The notes under the pieces are model-generated. The model saw nothing but the letters and a program-made list of their open reading frames with translations, did no database searches and was not told the origin of the DNA. Positions 38,385-50,369 of a stretch of DNA of 64,000 bases are shown here, piece by piece. Made by a program: the position numbers and the translations under genes. Source of the stretch: Agelaius tricolor (lineage: Eukaryota > Chordata > Aves > Passeriformes > Icteridae); the NCBI GenBank assembly GCA_023055355.1, contig JALJCS010000001.1, positions 54,875,381-54,939,380 of the forward strand. Direction: 5' to 3'. Within the stretch, counting starts at the first letter, position 1, and each line of letters begins with the position of its first letter.

Positions 38385-39240
38385 GACTGGCCGACTTGGC
38401 AGATAAAGAGCAGGTTAGGGAGCCCCTAAACAAACAGAGCATGCAAGTGTAGAGGCCCTTAGGGGCTGCATTCTTAAGTCCTACTATGTTTGCCAGGCTG
38501 CAGCAATTGAGAAAGCTTCCTGAAAACTGGAGGAGAGTGAATGCCACTCCTTTGCTCATGGAAGGCAAGAATCTGGGGAACTACAGGCTGGTCAGCCTTG
38601 TCTTGATTTCTGACAAGGTGGTGGAGCAACTAATCTTGGGAACCATTTCCAGGCATGTGAAGGACAAGGAAGTGATCAGGAGTAGGCACCACAGAATGAT
38701 GAATGAAAAGTCATGCTTAGTCTGCTACAAAGCCTGAGGGAGACAAGTCACTGATGGTGCATCCCAGGGATTGAAACTGGGGTCAGTACCATTTAACATC
38801 TTTATTAATGATGTGGCCAATAGTACAGAGTGCAGTCTCAGTCTGCTGATGATATAAAACTGGGTGGAGTTATTGGTGCAGTGGGTGGCTGTGCTGCCAT
38901 TCAGAGTTATCTCAACAGGCTGAAGAAAAGAGAAGCCCAGAGGGACCTCATGGAGTTTCACAAAGGAAAGTGCAAAATCCTGCTGGGAAGGAATCATCCC
39001 ATGCAACACCTCAGGCTGTAGGCTGACTGTCTGAAAAGCAGCTTTGCAGAGAAGGACCTGGGGGTTCTGGTGTACAGCAAGCTGCCCATGAGCCAGCAGT
39101 GTGCCCTTCTGATAAAAAAGGCCAGTGGTATCCTAGAGTGCATTAGGAAAAGCACTGCCATCAGTTTGAGAGGGATGATTCTTTCCCTCTACACAGCCCC
39201 ACATCTGGGGCCTTTGGTCCTCTTCAGACGGATCCATAGT
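38385..39240 (+). pseudogene. CR1 LINE fragment, decayed reverse transcriptase ORF2
   Basis: The translated plus strand matches the CR1 ORF2 reverse transcriptase in pieces. The linker ADKEQVREPLNK is at about 38398-38433. PENWRRVNATPL then GNYRLVSL is at 38521-38605. VVEQLILGTISRHVKDKEVI follows. After a gap come the NIFINDVAN block (about 38797-38823) and ADDIKLGGV (motif C, catalytic AspAsp retained) near 38846-38872. The GCAAIQSYLNRLKKR, KGKCKILLGRN, LPMSQQCALL and GILECIRKS blocks then run to about 39160. Known CR1 enzymes have a long segment including palm motif A (YLDF.KAFD) between the SCL block and the FNIF block. Here those are nearly adjacent, so motif A is deleted. Stops and frameshifts break it. 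The usual CR1 3' end is absent. It is dead and cannot mobilise. Confidence 0.9.
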
Positions 39241-39244
39241 CTGA

Positions 39245-40050
39245 AGCTCTCAGATCTTACACTTTTATCAGTAGAGTGATGGTTGTATTGGTTCCAGCTT
39301 GGCCAGGATGTGTTTTATGAGAAAAGTTCAGTTTTCATGCCTGTTTATACTGGACCTCTTGTCTGAGCCCCACCTCAGAAGGCATCTGCCCACACCTTAA
39401 TACTGCAGTAGCTTTTGGTGGCACAAGATTTCTGATTTTCATAAGAAGGAGCCTTATGAATCAGCCTGATGAAGTGCTGATTAGATGATGAAGATTAGTA
39501 ACGAAATAGCATTTGTGCAAGAAAACCCCTGCTATAATCTAGAATGATTTGGGGAATGTTTGTTCCCCTTCTCAATATGATCCCCATGTTATGGTCCTTC
39601 TCTAGAAGGCATGAGGAAAACTTAATGTCTAATTTGCTGTAAGGCAAATAAGTGAAATCCATTCTTTTAAAAAAAAGAGATGCTTGCAGGACATAAGAAC
39701 TGAAGCATATAAAAAGTGAAGAATAAACTTAAGGGCATTGCAGAAGTTCATACAGAAAAGCTCGTTCTTTTAAAAATAATTATTTATTTTTAACCACAGA
39801 GAAATGGGTACATTAGCAACATGCCTGCAGTATGAAGCCCCATATTATTTTACTCTTTATTTTAAATCCATAAAGCAGCACAGGCCAAATACTGCTTTAT
39901 TATCCCTTTGTGACCTCCTTGAGTTCACAGGGGCTGTAAGGGGTAAAGAGTAGTTGTCTGACTTCATGTAATGTACTGTAGGGCAATGACCAGTTATTTT
40001 GGATTCATGTTACTATTATAGTCCTATTCAGACCAAGAAATGACCTGTAG
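39245..40050. other. Unassigned sequence between CR1 and an LTR-like block
   Basis: From about 39285 a TTGTATTGGTTCCAGCTTGG block resembles the start of avian retroviral LTRs, but the similarity fades and I cannot define a family. Otherwise there is no gene or RNA here. It may belong with the LTR-like block that follows. Confidence 0.35.
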
Positions 40051-40052
40051 TG

Positions 40053-40335
40053 CCAGTGTTGTGGTATGAGGAAAAAAAATAAGGTATTAAAAGAGAAAAT
40101 CATGAGGTGATTTAAGAATCAAAACCACTCAGGGCAAAGTGGACAGCTGACCCAAACTGAGACAAGTCTGAGGGGGTTTATAGGGCAATCTTATCTCTGA
40201 AACAATTCCTTTTCCTTTACTAGAACTACTGTAGGTATACATCGGACCGTTATGGGTCACCATGTTATAAAAGAGGGATCTTCCAAGTTCCAAAATAAAG
40301 TATTCTTCATTTTGTAACTGTGTCTTACACAGAGC
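40053..40335 (+). mobile_element. Possible endogenous retroviral LTR
   Basis: The order of signals fits an LTR: a GTTGTGG-type start near 40058, ACAGCTGACCCAAACTGAGA near 40144 (a block shared with avian ERVL-like LTRs), TATAAAAGAGGGA near 40266, then AATAAAGTATTCTTCATTTT about 30 bases downstream, as in a short R region with a poly-A signal, and TGTGTCTTACAC. No internal retroviral genes are present. Family and exact ends are uncertain, and the individual signals could be coincidental in AT-rich DNA. Confidence 0.4.
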
Positions 40336-40339
40336 AGGA

Positions 40340-41860
40340 ACTGAACATGCATTCTGATGACTGGCTCATCTGGAATGCATGCTACAAGCTGTGCAACCTA
40401 AGTTATTGGAAGTAATGGGAATGGGGGTTTTCTAAACTGATTTCCTGAAAAACAAGCCCTATAGAAACACTCTGAGTGTATTGTCTCAAAGGACATTGTT
40501 TACTGGTAACTTTTAAATCCATTGACTACTTTCAAACAAATTTGACTAATAATGTGAAGAAATGAGCTTATTTCTACAAATGAGAAAATTGAAAGTGTCT
40601 CCTCTTGCTGCCTTTATCTATCAAAAGACCAGTAATCTGACCTTTTATTACAATAACAGACAATCTGACCAAGAAGAGATTTCATTCATTATTTTTTTTC
40701 CCAAGAGAGGTCCCTACAAAGCATTGAATTACTCTTAACTATCTGTGGGCACATGTTCTGCTCTTAACTAACATAACATTGTGTTCATAACCACTGGGCA
40801 TATGTTCATGTTGATGTTCATCTCTGGCACATTTTGCCACCTTGAGCAATCATTGCCCAAGGGAGTACAAGGTTGAGATATGTGAGAATGGAAAATTTTA
40901 TCTGTTGTCCAGTTATATGTATATCTTCCAGTCTGTAGAACATGTCATTAAGCATTATTCAAACACCTAATATGTTTATAGGCTAAACAGGAAGGAAAAA
41001 AATTGAGGTGTTGGAGCAGGCACAAAGCCAGCGATGAGAACCAAAACACAAATCCTGCGTCCATCTCCAATCTGAACTGTATCTTTTAGACCTACAAGAC
41101 ACATTTTCTTAGCCCTAGTGTATTGCTCTTGAGAAACAGCTGATGTCAGAAGTACATCTGTAAAGAGACTATCTTTCCTTTCTTTTTCACCCCCCCTGCT
41201 GTTGAAATAATTTCCTGTCTTAGCTGGTTAACCTTCCCTACTCATTTCTATTTTCATTTAATGTCTTATTATAGTTGCAAGTTAATCACAAATCTATTGA
41301 GAGACTTCTCTATTATCTAGCAGCCTTCGTTTACTTTCTGTGTCATTTAAAACTGTTGTGCTATGGTTAAGAGTGTCCAATTACATTCACTGCAGGAGAA
41401 AAAAACAAGTGATCAGCAGCCAACGATTTCAGCTGAAGATATCATCAAATGGGAAAACAAATTAGGTGCCTAAAAATAAAATTAAGGATTCACATGCCAG
41501 ATTCGCTTGCGCTCAGTGACACAGAATGACTGGTCAGATAACTGTTAACCTTTTCTCCCCAAATAAGAAAAAACCAACCAACCAACCAAAAATGGTGATC
41601 AGCTCTAAACCAGAGGACAGGCATCCTTGTAGAGTCTCAATGAATGATATATTTTAGATCATCAGCCACTCAAGTTTCTTAAATCTCATTGTGCCCTTGC
41701 TGTAGTATAACAAAACACCAGAGATTCCTCCGATCCAATAAAAAGATTAATATACTAATATAAAAATTATTGATCCTCCCCACACACTCTTCTGTATGGT
41801 CTAGGGGAGAAACTCGTGAAAACAGGGATATAGCACTTACACTAACAAGTAAGTTATGCC
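40340..41860. other. Gene-free stretch
   Basis: No gene or identifiable repeat was seen except a short (AACC)4 run at about 41574-41590. Confidence 0.6.
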
Positions 41861-41864
41861 CATG

Positions 41865-42009
41865 TTTGCTTTCTTTCTTTCTTCCTCCTTCCATCCCTCA
41901 TTTTCTTTCTTCCTCCCACTCTCACTTCCTTGTTTCCTTCCTCCCTCCCTCCCTTTCTCCCTTCCCTCCCTTTCTCCCTTCCCTCCCTTTCTCTTGCACT
42001 CCCTCCCTC
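41865..42009. repeat. Homopyrimidine tract, (CTTT)n/(CCCT)n with a 17-bp period
   Basis: About 145 bp are nearly all C and T, starting as CTTT-type repeats and becoming CCCT repeats. Around 41953-41993 a 17-bp unit TTTCTCCCTTCCCTCCC recurs. Such tracts can form triplex (H-DNA). The minus strand here has many GGG runs with 1-5 base spacers, a quadruplex pattern. The Ser/Phe/Pro-rich ORFs and Lys/Arg/Glu/Gly-rich ORFs called across it on the two strands are artefacts of the repeat. Confidence 0.9.
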
Positions 42010-42011
42010 AT

Positions 42012-43180
42012 AGGGATCTACTAAATAATACTTTGAAATAAATCTAATTTCTCCCACCCAGCAGTCCATATGTTGATCAGTGATCTGGAAGTTCCTCAGT
42101 TAGGAAAAACCTATTTCCTGGACAGTCATGGTTTCAAATGCAGACTTGGACAATAATGTTTACTAATGCTTTCTTACACTTCTAAAACACACAGAAAGTG
42201 GTAAACACCAGTTCCAACACACACATTTTTGCTGAACCCTGGTACTGCCTTACATAAAACATCTGTCCCAGAACCTTCCAGTAACCACACCATAAGTGAT
42301 CTTTAGGTTCTATTTCCTGATGAGGTCAACAGATTATTAAAGCACTAGGCAACTATAGCAAGCAATTCTGCAGGTAGAGGAAAAACAAATAAGAGTCTCT
42401 GTCTAGTTATCCAAATAATTAAATTTCTCCTAGTAAGATCAAAGTAGATATTCCATTCAAAAATTCTGGATATAATGTATTTTACAGAAGATCAACTATT
42501 TATAGCTGAACTTCAGAGATCATTAATCTGTTGAACCCTCCAAAAAGGCCAGCAACCACATTCTTCTCAGCATAACTCCAAATTCTCCAACAGGTAAAAC
42601 CAGGCAGAAATCTGAACCATGTTGTCAAATATCAGTCCTTATAACTTTGCACTTCAAATGTAAATATAATAATTTTTCAGGCACCAAATTGATTAAAATA
42701 GTAAACTACAATTCAGGGCTTGAAATTCAGCAGATAATAGAGCCTGTTTCATCACCCAAGCTACCATAGAACCTTCCAAAATCATAAAAAGCAAACAAGC
42801 CCAGCAATATAATCGAGCTTTTAAAGTGGAAATCTGTCCTCAATTCAAAAGTAATAAAAGGTCAATCTGTTTCAGGTCTTTGTGGCTTAAAATTGTCCTG
42901 GACAAAGAGAAGATAAGTTGCTGGTCTGTGCACGTATGTGCTTGTGTTTCTTTCTTTAACATGGTCATACCCCAGTTCTCAGCTTTCAGCACATAAATCA
43001 GTGTTTGCCAGCACTTATATGAAGGTGTAAATAAAGGAGGCTTGATGACCCACTGCACAATGGCAATGACTGTAGTATTTCACAGGCAGGACCACAGCTG
43101 CTCCCCACCTACCCTTGAACTGGTTCAATATATCCTGTCTGGGTGGATGTTATTGACTTGCCTCATTTGTCTGTCCTAAC
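42012..43180. other. Gene-free stretch
   Basis: AT-rich unique-looking sequence. No gene, RNA or recognisable transposon was seen. Confidence 0.6.
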
Positions 43181-43182
43181 AG

Positions 43183-43252
43183 GCTCTCTTTGGAGCAGGA
43201 AATGGGGGAACCAAGACTAGCCATTCTGAAATTGCCTCTTCAAGATTCAAAG
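43183..43252 (+). other. Candidate 70-nt splice-bounded segment
   Basis: A good acceptor (pyrimidine-rich TTTGTCTGTCCTAACAG ending at 43182) is followed by 70 nt ending in AAAG and a perfect GTAAGT donor at 43253. Two frames are open: one beginning ALFGAGNGG, the other LSLEQEMGE. The third frame has a stop. I do not recognise either peptide. A 129-codon ORF on the opposite strand (43176-43565) has no recognisable domain. This is the best exon-like signal in the window, but it stands alone without neighbouring exons I can identify. Confidence 0.2.
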
Positions 43253-45924
43253 GTAAGTGTTCCAAGTGCTCGTTCATTGCAAGTCCCTCTAAGTTATCCA
43301 TCAGGCAGTGCATGCACCTCTCAGTTTTGTAGCTTGCCCATGATTTGCACAGGAGCAGGAGGCAGCATGGGCAAGCCCTCTTCCATAAGCACAGTGAGGT
43401 GCTGGGGGCTGCAGAAAAGTGAATGGGGCTGGGCAGATGGAGGAGAGGCTTCAGGAAGCGTTTCCCTGTTATGATGCCTGGCTTTAGGGGACAGTGGCAA
43501 CCCCTTGAACAGCTGGTTTCCTGTACTTGTTCAGGTGCCTTGTATGTATATATATTTGTACTCACACATACACATATTGGAGCCTACTGAACCCTTGTAA
43601 ATTGTAAACAAATAGGAGATAAAGCCAAATGTGCAAGAACCCTGACCATTTTCACATCATCAGATTTTATGAAGCAAAGATGATTTGTTTATCTATCTTT
43701 TATAATATCTCATTAGCAGAGAGTGAAATAGGAGGAAGGTAAAATTACAGCCTTTTCAAGATAATGCATAGGATGTTTTTGTGTAGAACTGTTTCTTACC
43801 TCTTTCTGCACTGAAGAAAGCATGGCTCTCTATAAGGAAACTATGCTTGGCTATCCTAAATCGCTGGAGCACTATATTCTGAGCATTTCTCCCGAAGTAG
43901 GAGTTAAATCAGATTAATTTATGCCCAGTTGTAATAATATATCCTGATAGTGAAGCATTTGCTTCTGGCCCCAGATTACTGTTTTCATCACCCAGATAAT
44001 CGCTCCTTTACTGTGTATGCTCACATGTACAATTAAGGTCTTTTTAACATTTGTGCATTTTTCAATACCTGGATATTCTTGACATTAAGATTGGCTCTCC
44101 ATTGATCCCTACAAACTGGAGCCAAAGAATTCATGATAAGACTCCTGTGACTCCTGCCTAGCCTAATAAATATGGGCTATGAGGCAATGCAATCTGCTGA
44201 AACACTGGAGCACATTTTAAACAGTCGTCATGGTGTAAATATTCCTAAGTAGAAGTCCATGGTAATCTAATACAATACTGTGATCTGCAATATGGTAATT
44301 ACAACTGTGACTTGACTCATTAATTTTGGTAACAGTTGTTAAGCAGCTCATTAGGTGGGTATCGAACAGCAGACGTCAATCTGGGGAGCCTCTCAAAACC
44401 TTCCAATATTTTTCTTTTCATGGCAAGCAGCATAGCAAAGGAAGGAGGAGGCTGGACTTTGGGACTTCTGAGCTCTTAAATTCTGGGTACTTTGTGATCT
44501 TGACAAACACTGTGCTTGCTTTGTGAGCCAGAATTAGGCAAAGATATGGAAATGTAACATATTTCAGCTCCTGGACTTGAAAAATTCTCCTTGGTTGCTC
44601 AAATCGGTTTTTTTTCAGCAGACCCTCCAGTTTCTACTGACAAACAGAGGGGATAACAGGGTGCATCCCTTTATGGGATCACACAAACCTGCTCTGTGCT
44701 TTCACTTTCTCATTTCATATCACACTTAATGTTCTAAAAGAGCAATTTTTAGTGCTTACTTGTATTAATTCAGCTAAAGTACATCAGTTGGAAATAAACA
44801 AGCATTAGTTCTTCATGTATCTGTATGCTAGTTATGGTGAACAAGATCACAAAATTCACAAACATGAAAATTAAGCTGCCAATGGCAAGCACATGAAGTA
44901 TAACATCTTGAACATATGTTTTAATCTCCCTGCTTCTGCATATTTCATCAATTTGCTATTGAACACTTAAAGAAATGGTGTGACAACGTCCAAGACTGAC
45001 CAAAAATGGACAATGCTGGCTAGATAGCCACTCTGCACAGACATAATTAGATTTGACTTCAAGCATTTAGCTTTTCCTTGAGCAGATTGCATAGGGGAAT
45101 TTGAATACTCTGTTCTGAAGCTGACTGACTACAAATAGCAATGCCAATACACAGTTGCAAGTCGACATTCAGCTGCATTGTCCATGGATTTGCACATAGT
45201 TTAATCTTTGAGCTTAATGAAGCCTGAAAGTTGTCAAACTTGTCTTCTCCTCCCTTCTACAAAACCTATCCAGCCAGGCACAAAAGTGCCAAAATCACTA
45301 TCAAAATCTGCAGTATAAAAAGCTGAAGTTATTCAAAAGTTGTTAGCAAAATCTCCCAGTCCAACTCTGCAATGCTTTGGCAGAATAGAGGTGGAAGGTC
45401 AGCATCTGAATAGAGTCTCCTGGCCAGTATATCACAGATAGCTTTCTGTTGGTGCATTTCCCCTCCTGTCTGCAGCCATGACTGCTGTCAGTCTCCAGAA
45501 AACAAGAACCATCATGGTGTAGTTTTGTTTCAGAGCAATGGGGTACTGTAGCTGGGAGATAGTTTCTCAGTTGTAAAAGCTTAATCTACCTTCTTATTAT
45601 TAGTCTTCTTTCCTGTGGTTTTAAAAGCTTATGCATTTCTTACTTCACATTATCAGCTCAAGAGATATCCTGACTCTGACATATAAACACTTGCTAAGTA
45701 AATGATAATTTTCTGATATGTAGACCAATTAAACCAATGGTGCAATATAACTGCCTTTCAGACATTCAAGTATTTTTATCCCCTGACTAAGTAGATTGGA
45801 TGGTGCTTTTCATCCACTTTTTCCTATCCTCTTCTTTAATCATCCTTATTTCATTCTTGATAAACAATGATGCTGAATAACACCGTAGAGGCCATACTAC
45901 TAGGAGAAGCACTACTAGTGGCAG

Positions 45925-45955
45925 CATTTGAGTGACAAACACTGTCACTCAAATG
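45925..45955. repeat. Perfect 13-bp inverted repeat (hairpin)
   Basis: CATTTGAGTGACA (45925-45937) is the exact reverse complement of TGTCACTCAAATG (45943-45955), with a 5-base loop AACAC. It could fold as a tight stem-loop. No gene context is seen. Confidence 0.95.
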
Positions 45956-48900
45956 TATGTTTATGCCAGACTTAAGTTTAGATTACAAATGAGGGATGTA
46001 AACTCCTTACTGTGAATCTATTCATGATCTGGTCTGCTGAATCTTTGCAAACTGGGCTTAAAAGGCTCCAGTGCCTCACTGAGTCAGCTGGAGAGTAGGG
46101 TAGTTTTGATGGTTTTTTAGTAGTTTGGTGTTTTTTTTATTTTTCCTGACATACTTTCTATTATTCAGCCACGTATGGAATAAGACTTTCAAAAGGCTTT
46201 ACTCCTCCCTGTCCCACTCCCTCTCCCCCACCCCAAATACAATCTGGCTGCTGTTGAGTGCAAGCCTTCTCCCTTGGGTCACCTTCAGGCAGGAACATAA
46301 TTTTTTGTCTCTATCTTGAAGTGTCTGTCTATTTTCAAGCCTTACTGGCAAAATTCTCTTCCTCCACTCTTTAAACTTAATTCTGAAAAATAAATTTTAG
46401 TAGGATACTGGCTATATGAAATATACTGCAGGTTGGTTCCACCTCCCCTAATGTGAGCTATCAAAAATTGATTGTCTATTCCAAGTTAGTTGCCCAGGTT
46501 CCTTCTTTAGTCAGGGGAGAGACAAATGATTTAGCTCATCCTAAGTAAGTATTAGAGGACAAACTTCAAGTTATTTATAGACTGGAGAATATTGTGAAGA
46601 ATTCTATTCCCTCTTAATTGTATAACCAAGACCCCAGTACACTTCAAAGTCAGTTTGGATCTAAGTTCTGACAGCCCATCTGGTTTCTCAGTGCACAAGC
46701 AATTTTGCATTGTGTGAAGGAAGTTTTATTTGATGCCAAGCTCAGCCAGCCATTCTTATGTGGAATAAGCAATTTATTCTTCCCCTAGTTGATATTTTTC
46801 ATTCATCCCTTAAAAGAGAAACTGCTGGATTTTGTAAGTGCTCCAACAAACAGTTGTCTAAAGTCCTGTAGGAGTGACACCACAGTTCAAGTGATAGCAG
46901 AAAGGCAAGCACTTGATTGATCCTCGAAAGTGTTACTAACACTCACTTCCCTGTCTACCTCTTTCCGCATCACTCACTGTCACATATTTTTAGAGCAGAG
47001 CACTTTCTCTCCTTCAGCTCTGTTGTGTGCCTTCTCTTTGCTGCATGAGCTGTTTGCCAGAGGTGAGAATTGAAAAGGAAAAATTCTCTGCTAGATCTCC
47101 ACTTCTTATGGTTGCGCGCTCCCTGAAAAAGGAAAAAAAAAAAAAAAGCTGCACTAAATAGAAGTTCTGTTTAGCTTTTAGGCAAACATAAAACCCCACA
47201 AATGTGCAAAAAGTTCCTCCACTCAAAGAGTCAAACTATTTCAAGCCTGGACAAACACAAAGATGTTGACTCTTGTTTGAAGTTGGGCCAGTCTGTCATG
47301 GTCTAGCACTGGTGGCACCTTTGGTCCATGACTGGAGGGTGTGAGCCCTGGTGGGAACTGCTAAATGTCTCATAGCTGAGACAGAAAGGCAGAGACAGGG
47401 AAGAGGGAGAATGATGCAAGTTTTTAGAAGTGTTTGTTTTGCCTCAGATCCCTCATTTAATGTTTGTATTCCTCTCCAATGAGGCAGATAACTGTGCAGT
47501 GAGTGAAGGAAGCTGCCTAAACATTTTTTACCTCTTTTACTGAAGTCAGTCCCCCAAAGTATCTTCTATAGGACTTTTTATTTTGCAATTTCATTTTCTC
47601 CCATTCTTTATTTCCTATGAAATCCTTCATGAGATACAGCACTTTTTCTCATCTTCAGATTTGGTTGCACCCCAGAGGCAAATTTTCTAAAAAATGTTTC
47701 TATCCATCAGTAAGTTACTGGAGAAGCTAGAAGAAGAAGAAGAAGAGAAAAAGGAATAAATTCTGCTTTTAGGAAGCAGATTTTGTCAGCTACTCCTTAT
47801 TTTAAATAGTTCCAAAATAGAGAAATTCTAATAAGCTGCTTCTTCATATAAAGAAAAATTGCCATACACTGTAAAGCAGTTGAATTAGTTCATAAACTGA
47901 GCATGCTGTGTGCGGTTACTCAGTTACGACCCACTAGATACAATCAATAATTCTGCCCTATCATTGTACCATAACAATATTGCCTGGGCATAAAGGGCTT
48001 GCAAAATCCACATTTATTATGAGCTACTGTCTCAGTTTTTCTATTGCAATTCCTCACAATCTACTTTTTTATGTGTGTCAAGCCTCATCTGTGGGGGAAG
48101 AATAATTTAGAAGATCAGTAATGGGATGTGGAACATTTCACCTCCAGGTCACTTGTTTGAATCTAACCCTGAACCAGTAGTGATTGAAAATCATTGCCAT
48201 GTGATTGCTTTCTTTTGCTGGCCTAATGGATATGAACCGTTGGTCCTAGTCTACAGCACAAAAGACGTGTGTCCACATCTAAAATCCTCCTTTGGAAAGC
48301 AGTTAGCCTCTTTACACTCCCAGCAGAGAGAGGACCTGGGTGGAATGAGTGATAGTGAATGAATTGCCTTACCCCCACGACCTGTAGTAACCTTTTCATG
48401 TAAGTGAGATATTCTGGTAGAGTTATGGAGAAACTTTTATTGCCTACACGATACTCTGCTGAGAGATAGCAAACCAAGTCAGATCATGTCCAGCATTGCT
48501 TGAGTGCTTAACTTTACAAAAGAGCTACAATGTTTTAAGAGTGACTCTCCAACCTCCACTACCAATCAAGAGAAAAGTTCAGCAAAGATTTAAAGGGTCC
48601 TGAAAAATGTTAGAAAATGTGTGGGGATAGTGAAGGCAGGAAGGGGGAAAAAAAGGCAGAGGTGATGATTATACAGAAAAAAAACCAAACCAGAAACCAT
48701 TACATTATAAGCCTAAGATTTGTAACTTGACTAATATACCACAAATTGTCCAGCAAAACTGGCCCTTTTATGTTGGATTTGTAGCTATGAAGCTCAGCTT
48801 CTCTAACTGATGCAGTTTGCCTATGATCCTTCCCTTGGTTTCTCTTCTTTTCTTTTGGATTGATCAACATGGTTGCTTGTAAGACATTGTAACTCATTCT

Positions 48901-49685
48901 CTGTAGCCTGCAGAAGAGGTCTGTACTTACACCAGAGGGGGGAACTGTTATTTTTAGAAGGCACTGTTTGGGGTCTGTGGGGGCTTTCTGGGAATAAATC
49001 ATCTTCTGTACTGTTACCTGAGCTGGCCCAAGGGGCAGATGGGCACGACAATGGAAATAGCCCTGACTGTGATGCCAGTGCCTCCTTTCCTCTGTCTTGT
49101 TGGGCATGAGGCACTCCAAGTACAGAAGCTACTACAAAGCTGTATTTCTCAGTGCTGCCTCAACTCATATCTAGTTCTCCTTTCATGGGTGTTTTTGTTT
49201 TCTCAGGACAGGAGATCAATCAGACAGTGCAAGGAATACTGTTTTTATTTTATTCCACAAGACCAGACAAAACAAATCAGATTAAATCTGTGAAGCACAA
49301 GCAGAGGAGCAGAGGGTTTGTTATTACTCTAACTATAAAGAGCTGTTTTAATCACAGAGCTCTTCTTAATTCTTCCTCTGATCTGCTTAGGTAAAATCCT
49401 TTTTGAATTAGTATGAGTAATGACAAATCTGAAAGCTAAGGTGAGACTTCAAGATTTGGCCCTATATGATTTTGGGCATTTGTTTGTTTTGTAATGCTGG
49501 TCCTCACATTTCAGTACAAAGCAGTGTGCAATACCAATGCAGGAGGAAAAAACAATGAAAAACTAGGACTGTACTGCTGCCCTCCAGGAGCCAGTAAGAA
49601 TAATGTCTTAGATTATAAGAAAGGGCAGCAGCAATATCACCGGTGCAAAGTACAAGTAACAACTTCTGGCTCCTTTATCACTGAC

Positions 49686-49708
49686 TTTTTTTTTTTTTTT
49701 TTTTTTTT
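49686..49708. repeat. Poly-T run (23)
   Basis: An uninterrupted run of 23 T. No AATAAA signal is found next to it on the minus strand and no retrocopy is recognised, so it is treated as a mononucleotide microsatellite. Confidence 0.9.
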
Positions 49709-50251
49709 GCCAATTTAAGATCAAGATCTTAGAAAGAATTACATTCTGTCTTAGGAGAAACTGACAGAAACACATTTTCAATTACCAGCGGGTGACAACA
49801 AAACAACAATGTTGGTACTTTTTTAAACAAGGTTATTTCTTGGTTTACAGAGGCGACTATTTATAAATGACTGAACAAGATTCTCTTACAAATGATCTTA
49901 TTTTTAAAAAAGAAAAACCCTCATTTGGGGAATGGAGATGTTCAATTTTTATCATATACTCTGTTTTAAAGGGCAAGGGGTCTTTGTGCACAGAATAGTT
50001 GCAGTAAAAATATTTTGAATTGATCAGTTCTTCAAATAAAATCTGGCTGTGTGATGGGGTTTGTTCTGCCAGCTCTTTACATGGACACTGCATCCTGCCA
50101 GACTTCAGTGACCCCCATCTGGGTTCTGTCCTGTGTGAACAAGGTCCTAAAAGAGAGTGTGGTATGGTCTGTAAATCACCACCTCTCTGAAGGTAGAACA
50201 ATGCTTTACTGTGCAACCACAGGAATCAGCAGGGGCATAAACTCGCTTACA

Positions 50252-50275
50252 GATAACACACATTAGTGTGCTATC
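50252..50275. repeat. 10-bp inverted repeat, one mismatch
   Basis: GATAACACAC and GTGTGCTATC flank a 4-base loop ATTA; nine of ten positions pair. It is a short stem-loop of unknown meaning. Confidence 0.85.
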
Positions 50276-50346
50276 GTTAAGGAGAATAAAGAAATTTTGC
50301 AGTTTTTCTGTGTACTGAAATGTATGCTTTCAGTGAGCTAAGCGAA

Positions 50347-50365
50347 GGGGGGGGGGGGGGGGGGG
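50347..50365 (+). repeat. Poly-G run (19)
   Basis: Nineteen consecutive G with no interruption. Such runs are rare, form quadruplexes and are prone to length errors in sequencing, so the exact length is uncertain. Confidence 0.85.
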
Positions 50366-50369
50366 AAGA

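Larger units (their letters stand above)
43260..50340. other. Gene-free stretch
   Basis: About 7 kb without a recognisable gene. ORFs reach 139 codons (48700-49119, minus) and overlap others on both strands with no known domain. An A15 run lies near 47132-47146. A short (AAG)n run lies at about 47730-47748. A 13-bp hairpin lies at 45925-45955. Confidence 0.6.

Noticed and set aside
38094..38429. 111-codon ORF adjoining the CR1 fragment
   Set aside because: Its end overlaps CR1 homology in a different frame from the reverse transcriptase, so it is accidental.
41770..42069. Ser/Pro/Phe-rich and Lys/Arg/Glu-rich ORFs
   Set aside because: They are translations of a homopyrimidine repeat.
48700..49119. 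139-codon minus-strand ORF
   Set aside because: No domain, and other ORFs on both strands overlap it.
49686..49708. Poly-T as the tail of a minus-strand retrocopy or SINE
   Set aside because: No AATAAA next to it on the minus strand, no recognisable gene or tRNA-derived body, and no flanking duplications seen.
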